A DNA stretch of 64,000 nt from Mangifera indica. Taxonomy: Eukaryota; Streptophyta; Magnoliopsida; Sapindales; Anacardiaceae. This document shows positions 12,150 through 21,952 of this stretch, piece by piece; the stretch's first letter is position 1, and each line of letters begins with the position of its first letter. Both the position numbers and the translations under genes were made by a program. The stretch covers positions 6,020,449 through 6,084,448 of the forward strand of contig NC_058149.1 in NCBI RefSeq assembly GCF_011075055.1, read 5' to 3'. The notes under the pieces were generated by a model. That model ran no database searches, had not been told where the DNA came from, and saw only the letters and a program-made list of their open reading frames with translations.

Positions 12150-13180
12150 CATATAATTACCTTTGGGTAGAGAATACGACATGTAATTAGGACCTTCAAG
12201 CATAAAGTTACAAGGAGAACAAATAACTTTTGGAAAGTCTATCACCTTTGGGCAAATAGACCCCTTAGGTTACTGCTCTCTTTTGTACTAGGAGAAAAAC
12301 ATATGTTAATTGAAAATTCATAACCACCTTTAGGTAAATTGAAATTTTTACAAACAATGTAATTCTATGAACACCTTATGCAACTATCAATTTTTACACA
12401 CATAATAACCACCTTTGGGTAGGAATTATATGTATAAAATAGAAGAATGCCTTTTTCACCAAATATAGAAATTTTGCAAGTTTTAATGAATGTATCGCTT
12501 TGGGGATTACACATTCTAACAACTTACAACAATTTCTATTGAGACTAAATAATATTGTCAAAATTAAGATTTTATGAGAAACAACACTAAATTATCTCTG
12601 ACAATCTTAATTAAGTATTGTAATAAATTTGTATTAGACAATAATTAAGGTAGCTTTAAAACTATATACGTCACACCTTATAGGAATTCCTAGTGCATCA
12701 TCATTAAATCACCTTTGGATAGAGAAAATGATTTGCTATTAGGATCTCAAACACAAAGTTTAAGTTATATAAGGACATTTGGAATGTATAGTTTTTGAAA
12801 GAAATACCACCTTTGGGTAAATGAAACTTTCTAGGCCACTATTTCTCCTCTATTTAATAGGAAAACACATGTTAATTGAATAAGCCCAACCACCTTTGGG
12901 TGTATTGAGTTCTCCACAACCAGTGTATTTGTAAAATTAACCTTAAAAAAAAAACAAAGAACATATCATTACTGAATGAAAAATATTTTAAGTTTCAATG
13001 ATGTACTACTTTAGCGATTAACATACTGAAAACTTACAAAATTACTCCAATGATGCTAAATTTTATTGTCTTAATTAAGATTTCATAAGACACTATACTT
13101 TATTGTCCTTGAAAATTTTTCTTAAAATTGTTGCATCTAATCTAGTGAACAATAGTTTTGATTTAATGTAATAATTTAAC
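12150..13180. repeat. approximately 550-bp tandem duplication with recurring ACCTTTGGGTA motif
   Basis: Two diverged units, starting near 12150 and near 12703, align over their length. Matching landmarks are the GTAGAGAA and GATAGAGAA starts, the GTTAATTGAA blocks at 12305 and 12870, and the AATTAAGATTT blocks at 12560 and 13074. Within each unit the motif CACCTTTGGGTA or a variant recurs about every 80-100 bases (near 12159, 12243, 12325, 12410, 12711, 12808 and 12890). It lies between pol and the 5' LTR of copia element 1. No coding sense is seen. Confidence 0.65.
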
Positions 13181-14584
13181 CACACATAGTAAAGTTGTTA
13201 TTATATTTTATCAATCCTAATAAGAGGAAGGTACTTTAATAATCCTAATGTCATAATATTTAACATAAAATTCAATTCACCTTCAAATGGAAACTTACAA
13301 GGTGTCTAATATGTCTTTATATGCCACCACAACCATTCACATGCTACTATAAGCTTTTACACACTCTAATGTGCATAAATGATCCTTTATGCATGCACAT
13401 ACCCCCTACTAGATACTTGATTACATACAATTACGTGCAACCACTAGATTTAATTTACTATTCACAAGCATTGACACACTTTTACAAGACCCTACAAGTT
13501 ACTTGCACTGACTATAAGTGTACAAACACCTTCAAAGACTGCCAACACACTAAACAAACCATTTCACGCACTCACATGCCACTAGGAAAGGTTTCATGTG
13601 TCGCACATGTCATTAGAAATGCCACATTTGCCTTGTTGTGCTTCCAAGATTGCTTCATGCGCTTACATGCATTTTGAAATATTGTTCACACACTCCCATA
13701 CGTATCAAAATGTACTCCACATGCTTGAATGTACTCCTCTTTGCACACTCTTTTCACGCATCTGGATGAGCTCACATGCGCGAATTACCAATATACATAA
13801 TTTACCTTGGCGCATGTACACAAGTGCCCTCAGTTGGGTTTGATTAGATGGACCCAGGGTGGTTCCGAGTTTGGTGCGACCTGGTTTGACTTTGACTTGA
13901 TCAACTTAGCCTATTTACATATGGGTCAAATATCCTGGTTTTCTCAACCCGGAATTGACTTAAGATCTAGAAAAACCAAAGGTTCAAGATCTCTTCATTG
14001 TTGACATCTCTATCTCTCGTTTTGATTGTCCAATTTGTCCAATACAAGAGGGGAAACAAAAGTCTACTCAAGGCGATTGGTTTACTAAAGACTTAGCCAC
14101 CGGATTCAAAGTAGTACGTCACGACAGAGGAGGCAAAGCCAACAACACCAATGGTCTTTTTCTACAGATTTTATTCACTTATTAGAGGTTTTGACTGACG
14201 AAGAAGTGGAGTGAAACAACACTCACGTCGTCGATGGTTCATCCGCCCTTATTCCACTGCTAATCGCAACAGTATTTTACAGAAGACCAGATTAGGGATT
14301 GTCATATTTTAATTTCAAATATTCATTTTTAAACATAATTTTTAAAAAATAAATTAAACCCAAATTAAAAAAAAAACCCTATTTTTGAAATTTTAATCCC
14401 TAATTTCAATCTCTATAATCCTGATTTCATTATTTAATTCATCAATTAAAACCCTAAAATTGAAATTAAATCAGTCCCTAATTTAAAATTTTAAGCCCTA
14501 ATTTTGATTCAATAACCCTAATTTAGAATTAGAATTTTCAAATTTAAATTCAGAAATATCTAGATTTTATAACTTAATGCGTTT

Positions 14585-14596
14585 GCTCTGATACCA
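14585..14596 (-). other. primer binding site of copia element 1
   Basis: GCTCTGATACCA on the plus strand is the exact reverse complement of TGGTATCAGAGC, the usual initiator tRNA-Met site. It lies two bases from the LTR. Confidence 0.8.
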
Positions 14597-14598
14597 CA

Positions 14599-15091
14599 TA
14601 TAAGATTTATTTTACATAAACTGAATAAATAAATAAATCAACTATAATCTTAAGATCTACGCATGAATTATAAAATATTAAATTAAACTTTAAGATTTTA
14701 GGAATATCTAGATTACCATACAAACTAAATTCTTAAAGTGTTTGAAATTATCTATCGAGATCACCTCTCGACATGACTTAGTCTTCTACTCCATAAACCT
14801 CCCTCAATGATAGCTTTGAATGGATAAGTTATACTATAAGTATACTGCATGCATTTTTGGAGCTGAGACTTAGTCAATATATAGTAAGTTAATTAACTTT
14901 CCATCAAGGTGTAATAAACTTTAAGACCTATATTTATGTTGTCTATACAAATCATAATTTTTAAATGTATTGAACTTATCTTTATGGATCACTTAAACTC
15001 ATTTGTAAACTAACACTGGATTATCCAATTACTCAATTTTGTTAAACCAAAAATATAATTAATGGTAGCCCACATCTGATAATTTCTAACA
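14599..15091 (-). repeat. 5' LTR of copia element 1 (right copy)
   Basis: Counterpart of the left repeat. It starts TATAAGATTT and ends TTTCTAACA, and is preceded by the primer site complement. Confidence 0.75.
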
Positions 15092-15720
15092 GAAAAACCA
15101 TTAATCTCAAAAATATAAGATATTAAATAAGCCTCAGTAGTAATGTTTTAGGTTGTAATAAGGGCCCTCACATGGATAGCTTTAGCTGGTCTGCATTCAA
15201 ACATATACACAATTGCAAACATTAAGACGTCTTTTTTAATGGGAGCTCGAACAAAAGATCTCTTTGTCAATTCAGCTCAATATCATTTTGGAAAATCATT
15301 AATATCAAAACATAGCTGACAGACAGAAGCTTAACAACAGTTTCTGTTACTTCTAATACTTGATTGAACCATACTAAGCATGTTTACTTTTGGGTAATTC
15401 ACATATTTCCCATATTCATAATGAAAGACACATATTAGTTTCTCTTGATCATAGTATATACTTTATAGCTGAGTTCACAAAATTGGAAATTTCCTGTATT
15501 AGCTGCATGGTCTTCTATATAACAGGTGACAGCCTTTGAAGTTCCTTGTTTAGGGATATGCATAGCTTATAGAAACTGGATATTCAATGTGAAAAAGAAA
15601 TACCCAGTGTACCGAGCTCTATCTGATAGGCTTTGGAAGGCATTGTTTTTACAAATACTTTTTCTCTTTCTCATGTACTAAATAAAATGTTATATTATTT
15701 GGTTTTTTCCCTTGATGCAG
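15092..15720. other. spacer upstream of the COQ5 pseudogene
   Basis: No confident coding match. A short segment near 15540-15640 could be a decayed exon, since it ends shortly before an intron-like pyrimidine tract and the acceptor at 15719-15720. I could not align it to COQ5. Confidence 0.3.
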
Positions 15721-17630
15721 CTACGACCATTATTCATTTCAAGTCATTCAAGCTGAAGGGGAGCTGGTAACAAGTAATTTTCAACCTGTCAGTTAATTAT
15801 TTTAATAATCAACTGCAATTTTGTTTTTGCATCCTTATGCCAAGCAGTCTGCTGTGAGGTTGAACCCATGGAATGCTTAGGCTAATGGTTGTATGTTTCC
15901 TTCTCCAATGTTTTTTTGAAGTGTTATCTTAGTGGTAATCTCTTGGAGGATTTAGCAAGTGTGTATTGTCTTCAGCACAACACACATTAATACATGAACA
16001 ACATAAAAATTAACGAAATATTGTGTTCCAGTGCCCAACAAGGGAAAAAAGCCATAATTTTTTTTTTCCCTAAGATAACCAAATGTGAAATGCCAAACAT
16101 ATAGAAAGACCAAAGAGCAAGTGTAGAGTTGAATATATTACATCCTGAGGGAGCAAATTGACGCTCACTTATAACCTTCTACTGTGTTGCCATTCTCATC
16201 GGTTGAATGTAGATTATATGGTTGGACTCATTATCAAGTGTGATCACCTAAGTAGCACGGAAACGGAAACGTCGAAACGCATTTTTGCAAAAATATAGGA
16301 AACGGAAACGTGGAAAAATGTATAAATATTAAAAATGTTAGGATTATTTATAAATACCAAATTTTTATAAGAAAATACAATATTCTGCATTTGAAAAAAT
16401 AAATAACACAACAATGGGACACTTTTTCCAATTCTTCCAGGAAGTATTTACAATCCAATGCTAACATGAATAAAATTTAAACCAGACAGCACTAATTTCT
16501 GAATGAATATTTACTGTCCACTATTTTCTTACTTTTTTCCCTCTGCATATTTCAAACTTTTCTCTGGGTTTTTTTCTTGTTCTTCTAACCTTCTTTTGAT
16601 ATTCAAAATTCTGACAACAAGATGCATCATATGTTCCTTTAATAACTACTTGAGAAACTCTTTTTACCACAGACTGATTCATATCTCTACAGTTTAATCG
16701 TCAAATTGAATATTGAAGACAAATATGAAGATTGCAGAAGAATAACGTAACAGATTCGCTTGAGACTTTGAGCCGCCGAAGGCAGTGAGGAGTTAAGATG
16801 CCGCGCTGGAGTCGGGGTCAGAGGCTGTGAGGAGCCAAGACATATATGCTTGGGATGGAGAGATGTTAGGTTACTGGAAATTGAATGAAATTGGGAATGA
16901 GGAAGAAACATATTGCTTTGGGACGTTTCCTATGCTTGGGGATATGTCAAGAAATGCGTTTCATATTTTTGCAAAATAACCGAAACGGCCCCGAAACGTT
17001 TCGTACCGGTTTCTGGCCGTTTCAGAAACTGAAACGTTTCGGAAACTCGGGAACGCACTATACTGTGCGTTTTCGTGCTTCCTTGGTGATCACTGGAGCT
17101 TTGAAAAGTAAGAAACTAGTTGTTAGATAAAATATGTGCAATAAAACATAAAGAGTAGATGTTTGAATTTTTGGGTCTCACATTAGGGAAGTTGGGAAAA
17201 GATGGAAGGATGAAAAAATGTTTTAATGTAAATGGGTTAGGCTTTTTTAAATGCTGCTTGTGCTTTCAAATTTGCAACTTATGTTTCTTCTGTCTTTTCA
17301 AGGAAGAAACATGCGAGGAAGTGGGAGATAATTACAAGATTGGTTGTAATTGGTAATTTCTATGAGTGAAATGAGGCTTTATGCTGAAATTGTTATGGCG
17401 ATTTTATGTTCCCCTGGACAAAGACTGATCATGTATTCTTCAAAAAAGAAGCTGCTTGAAATGTAGTTTTATTCAATATGATTCATGTTCACGTACGATT
17501 GTCCAATTCTAAGCTCAACTTTGTAATTGATGAATGCAGGGGAAATTGGCATCAATGATTGGGGACGCAGGGTTTCAGAAGGGTTGATTATGAAAATCTT
17601 GTTGTTGGAGGCATTCATTCTGGATTGATG
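15721..17630 (+). pseudogene. COQ5: COQ5-like ubiquinone methyltransferase pseudogene fragment
   Basis: COQ5 is the mitochondrial 2-polyprenyl-6-methoxy-1,4-benzoquinol methyltransferase of ubiquinone synthesis. Two exon-like blocks remain. The first, at 15721-15775 after a GCAG acceptor, reads YDHYSFQVIQAEGELVT, matching the family block YDYYSF.VIPA.GELV. The second, at 17540-17630 after a TGCAG acceptor, reads GKLASMIGDAGFQK, matching the family C-terminus. After a one-base shift it continues VDYENL and then IHSGL. The frame break and garbling of the final VGGVVAIHSG block, and absence of the rest of the enzyme (SAM-binding motifs), show it is dead. A hAT-like element sits between the two blocks. 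The intron spacing says it is a decayed genomic copy, not a retrocopy. Confidence 0.7.
16248..17085. mobile_element. non-autonomous hAT element inside the COQ5 pseudogene
   Basis: An 838-bp unit is flanked by a perfect 8-bp direct repeat, GTGATCAC, at 16240-16247 and 17086-17093. Eight bases is the hAT target duplication length. The ends are inverted repeats: the left end begins CTAAGTAGCACGGAAACG and the right end read backward begins CAAGGAAGCACGAAAACG, 14 of 18 matching. Many GAAACG motifs lie near both ends, as hAT subterminal repeats do. No transposase is encoded. Confidence 0.8.
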
Positions 17631-18400
17631 ATTTGTTTAGAGGTCTTCCCTTGCTCAGTTTTGTTTAATTAAATTCATTCTTGTTTAATCCATTCAGATT
17701 GAGTTTATAACTCGAACCTATAATTCAAATTCACAATTCATTATAAAACTATATTATTTTATTTAATATTAAATAAAATGATATTATTTTAACTATTTTT
17801 TAACATAAATTAAATCAAGTTTTAATCAAATTTAAATTAAATTTAATCACCTTTTTACTCGTGAATTAGATTGAGTTAATTTTCTTTTACTCAAGTTCAA
17901 TTTGGTTTCAAAAATAATTTTGAACTCCATTTGAATTTCTAATTAACTAAATTTGAGTCAAATTGAAATGGATTGAAATTTGTTTTCAAAATTGAGGAAC
18001 CTTATCAACGTACCTCTTGTGATGTCATTAGTTTTGCTGTTAAATCTAACTTATGTTTTCGTGATCATTTTCCAGTCACATGTTGTATTCTAGTAAAGTA
18101 ATTTTATGTTACAATTAATTTTGCTTGCTAATTTGGTAGTTGAAACTTTGGATTGCTAAACCCTAAAGATGGGTGTGGATTGGCCTGGCTTTCGCCAAAA
18201 CCTGAGTGTCAACATGAGAGAACGAGTTCAGATGCATTGAAATATTTAACCATAGCATTAATTTTGAAGATAACTATTTAAAAAAAAAAAAATGAGGAAA
18301 GGAAAAAAAAACCTTCCAAGTGTTTTAACCAGATGAATACAATTTGACGGCTTAGCAGGGCTGTGGGGGTCAGCTATATATTCTCCCTAATAGTGTGTGT
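17631..18400. other. AT-rich spacer between COQ5 and BUD23 pseudogenes
   Basis: Long AT-rich runs with recurring TTTAATTAAA-like and AATTTGA-like words, plus a homopurine A-rich tract near 18281-18310. A (GT)5-type tract directly precedes the BUD23 start region. No coding match was found. Confidence 0.45.
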
Positions 18401-21036
18401 GTGTCGAACCGGCCAGAGTTAAAAGCACCACCTGAGATATTCTATGATGCTGAAGAGGCTTGCAAATACACTTCATCCTCTCGTATAATCGGAATTCAGT
18501 TTTTTTAATTTCATTTTTTATTTATCTTAATTATTTGTCTTTACAATGATAGAATAAAGATAACTGAATTCAAGCATGTCTGTTTGTACAGGCACAACTT
18601 TCAGAGAGAGCTATAGAGCTTCTTGCCTTGCCTGATGATGGAGTCCCAAGACTGCTCCTTGATATTGGTAATAATTACACTCGTTCTATCTGTGCATAAA
18701 GTAGCTGAGATGATTCATCTCATTAGCTTAATCAAATCAATCCAGGTCATTGTGTCATTTACTCGAGTGTAAAGTAAACTTCTATATAGATCCTTTCTTG
18801 GATTTTCATTTGCCTCCTGGTCTTGGTTTGTTACTGGCTCACACGGTGTATGTATAGTAACTTTTTAAGCTATGGAATTTATAAGTATACCAAATTATTA
18901 TTACACTATTGGACGCAACTTTAATTGGGTTTGGTACTATTCATTAGGTTGTGGATCAGGTCTTAGTGGGGAGACATTATCTGAGAATGGACATCAATGG
19001 ATCGGTCTTGACATTTCACCATCAATGCTTGGTAAGTAACAATTGAATTGAGTCAAATTAGAAATCTTTCTGCTGGAGAATTTTTATTCTAATTCGTATG
19101 TGTTTCATGATCAATTTTTTTTCTGAATCTAGATATTGCATTGGAGCGGGAGGTTGAGGGTGATTTGTTACTTGGAGACATGGGTCAGGTACCAACCAAG
19201 TCCTTTTGCTCATTGTCTATAATTGTGACATCTTTATGTCACTGTAAATAGCATAATTGTTTGTAAATAGGTTTTTTGATGTCTATTATAGTGCTTGGGG
19301 ATAGAGCGCTGGGACTAGAATGCTGAATTAATGAGTCTCTTTCATTTGATAATTTAAGGATTGTTAGGGCTTGATGTCTAAATTTACGTGCTGCATATTC
19401 GTTTTTATTGTGTCTCTTGCAGAAAAAGATCTTTGAAAAAAAAGAAAGAAAAAAATAGTTAAAAATCTGATGCTTAAGTCTCTCTCTCTACCCCTCATGC
19501 GTGTTTCCAATTGTGCCAAGATAGATGGTTGTGATTCTTATTGATCATTGTTGAATCTGTGTGTTTTATCATTCAAATTATTTTTGCTTGCTTTGGCTTG
19601 CAATGCAATTGATTTCAAAATTCACTAAAAATTCTGACTCACTCTCTCACATATTTTCTCAATTGGTACCAAGATATATGTGCTACATGATGATCATTAC
19701 TGAATCCTAGTCCCCTGTGCATTTTTATCTTTCTAATTTTGTTGCTTGCTCTGGCTTGTTAGGGAATTGGCTTCAATGATCATTTATTTAATTAAAGCTT
19801 GTTTTGTATTTGTGTTTTAATGTATAATCTTAATTTGCAGTGTGATAGAAAAATCTTAAGTCTGGAGTTAGCATGAGTTCTAATATGTTTGTTTTATGTT
19901 TCACGGTTTAGGTTTTCGCCCTGGAGTTATTGATGGGGCTATCAGTATATCAGCTGCTTAGGTTTGCTTTTTGCTTCACTTGACAAAAATGTGTTATGTG
20001 TTAGCTGTTACTTGTCTCCAGACATTGTGCTAAGTTTTCCCCTTATTGGCCTTTAATTGGCAAGCAGTGGTTATGCAATGCCGACAAGTCTTCTCACGAG
20101 CCATGATTAAGATTGAAGTATGTTAAGTTGTCTCTTCTATTTTTCCACATTCATCTTTTTATGAGTTGCAATCAGGATAAAAATGGATTGGAATGCCACT
20201 CTTTCCACTGTTATGATAAAATTCTCAATGGTTTAATCAAGTGAAATATCCATTGCCTTAGGTCATCTTTTCAGTTTCACAGCTAATTATGTTCTGCTCA
20301 ATCTCTTTCTTTAGGGCTTTCTTTGGATCTTTATATAGAATCTTGGCAAGGGGAGCAAGAGCTGTTTTTCAAGTATATCCTGAAACTGTTGCACAGCGGG
20401 AGTTGTTATTAAGTTCGGCAATGCGAGCTGCGTTTGCCGGTGGTGTTGTCGTGGACTACCCACATAGGTAATGCTAGAGGTCTGGTGAGAGAGCATTGCA
20501 ATCAACCGGGATGTTTTTCAAGAATGGCATTTTTTTAGGAAGTTCATTCAATGTGCAGCCTTTCTGGCCTTAGTATTTTTTATTCACCTTCCACCATGTC
20601 TATTTCTTCTTGACCAAGTACAATTTTCTTTTTCATTTTAAATTTGCTTTTAACATGTGGCCACCAAACAATTAATCAATTACTAATTAACAGGCAGAAA
20701 TTGAATATTCAATTATGGTAATTGACAATTATTATCATTTCTTGGAAAATTATCTTTGATGTTTGATTCATTTGGAAAGCTTTAATTTGTCTTGCAATGT
20801 ACGAACTAACGTCAATTGAAAGGGGCTGTTAAAGTTATTGTCATGAGTTGTTTTAATCTTTTTTGACCCCATGTAGGTTTGCATTTCAGACCGACATAGG
20901 CCCAGAAAAAGGCAGAAAATAAACAAGAAAGGGAAAGGTAGAGAATGGGTACTGAAGAAAAAGGAACAAATGAGAAGAAAAGGAAATGTTGTGCCACCAC
21001 ACTAAGTACACAGCTCGAAAACGGAAGGCCCGCTTT
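18401..21036 (+). pseudogene. BUD23: BUD23/RID2-like 18S rRNA guanine-N7 methyltransferase pseudogene
   Basis: BUD23 (RID2 in Arabidopsis) methylates a guanine of 18S rRNA during small-subunit maturation in the nucleus. Recognisable exons are 18401-18499 (NRPELKAPPEIFYD), 18592-18667 (LSERAIELLALPDDG), 18948-19031 (SAM site, with [10 protein letters not shown] read across the junction from the previous exon), 19133-19188 (EREVEGDLLLGDMGQ), 19905-19961 (RPGVIDGAISIS), 20068-20117 (WLCNADKSSHEP), 20315-20467 (FFGSLYRILARGARAVFQVY) and 20877-21036 (REWVLKKKEQMRRKGN). Lesions: the start codon is GTG, and the exon-1 donor has lost its GT after CAG. The fifth exon's acceptor is AC, and it ends in TAG where Gln is expected. 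TGA replaces Arg at 20104-20106. The exon carrying the EFLVLTCG region is missing. The tail is frameshifted and its final stop reads GGA. Introns are kept, so this is a duplicated or decayed locus, not a retrocopy. Confidence 0.85.
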
Positions 21037-21769
21037 GGACACCATTAAGTAGGAAAACCTTATATACTTTCCTTGAACATTCCAATATATATATCAGCAT
21101 CCACTCCTTCAAATCCTGATGAGTTTCAGTCTCACCGACTGAAAAGCCAGCATAAAAATTTTATTTCTTGTCAGGTGAGTGAATGAGGCACAATTTTGTT
21201 AAATGTTCCGGTTAAGGATGTTGGGTAAGTTTGAAGCAGAAGGCAAGCTGGTATTGTTTAAACCATGGTATTATTAGGCTTGAGTTGGGAGTTTTATTTT
21301 ATTGATCTCATAACAGCAACACAGATTTTAAGGGATATTTGTCTTGCGGAGAACCATTTTTCCATGAGCCTTAAAAATAGATTTAGGTAGAATTTGCATT
21401 ATTTTCGTTCATTGTTAATTTTATTGATCTCACAACAGCAGCACAAGTTTTAAGGATGCGGGGTATTCAAAATTTCCTTAATTTGTCAAGAACCTCCCCC
21501 GTATTTCTTCAAACAAAAATACCAATTAACAGATGGCCCTGACCAAAAAAAAAAAAAAAATCCATATTCTCTTAGACAAATATCATATCCAACCTTTCTA
21601 CTTTGTATTTCTAGCAAAGTAAATTCTACCTTAACATTCCCAGTTCCATAAACAACACAATTTACAGGTTTCTTTCTAAATAATATCTTATCACTTATAT
21701 AACCCACCAATCAAACCTATTTTCATAATCAATAATTGTATTTCAGATGCATAAACCACACCTTTGTAA

Positions 21770-21777
21770 TATTTACA
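21770..21777 (-). promoter_or_regulatory. candidate Pumilio response element in the Pumilio 3' UTR
   Basis: The minus strand reads TGTAAATA, which fits the canonical PUF target UGUANAUA. It lies about 175 bases downstream of the Pumilio stop codon, and the encoded protein carries canonical recognition residues. A single 8-base match in AT-rich DNA may be chance, and the UTR end is not known. Confidence 0.35.
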
Positions 21778-21895
21778 TATTCACTGCTTCATCAAATCCT
21801 GGAACATAACATACCACCAAATTGCATGTGCTTTAGTCACAGGAAAGCCTTCTTCAATTGTTTTAAGTCACCTGCTTTCATACACCAATGCTTGG

Positions 21896-21928
21896 GGCTG
21901 GGGCTGGGGCTGGGGCTGGGGCTGGGGC
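21896..21928 (+). repeat. GGGGCT hexanucleotide repeat in the Pumilio 3' UTR
   Basis: About five and a half copies of GGGGCT on the plus strand, which is AGCCCC in the Pumilio mRNA sense. It lies about 25 bases after the stop codon. The plus strand could form a G-quadruplex; the mRNA itself would be C-rich. Confidence 0.85.
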
Positions 21929-21952
21929 GAGTACGATCATGGCATGTTGACA

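Larger units (their letters stand above)
8365..15091 (-). mobile_element. Ty1/copia LTR retrotransposon 1, decayed, minus orientation
   Basis: Two related direct repeats of about 500 bases lie at 8365-9013 (with a MITE inserted) and 14599-15091. Just inside the right repeat, at 14585-14596, GCTCTGATACCA is the complement of the standard initiator tRNA-Met primer site. The right repeat is therefore the 5' LTR and the element runs on the minus strand. A copia RT-RNase H connection fragment on the minus strand at 10204-10389 confirms the superfamily. Flanking pentamers are GAGAA and GAAAA, a possible decayed target duplication. LTR divergence is high by eye and no long frames survive, so it is old and inactive. 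Confidence 0.78.
21037..21952. other. convergent intergenic space and Pumilio 3' UTR
   Basis: The BUD23 pseudogene ends at its left and the Pumilio stop codon (21953-21955, minus strand) at its right. The part nearest the Pumilio gene is presumably its 3' UTR. Minus-strand AATAAA lies within 21291-21303 as one possible polyadenylation signal. A homopolymer A run lies at 21543-21560. No other gene is seen. Confidence 0.5.

Noticed and set aside
13321..14004. Overlapping plus-strand frames (118, 81 and 65 residues)
   Set aside because: They lie in the leader of copia element 1, opposite to its direction, rich in His, Cys and Thr without motifs. They most likely arose by chance.
16503..17356. 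Several frames of 60-80 residues
   Set aside because: They fall within or next to the hAT element, on both strands, with no domain.
20289..20471. 60-residue frame read as a separate small gene
   Set aside because: It is the penultimate recognisable exon of the BUD23 pseudogene.
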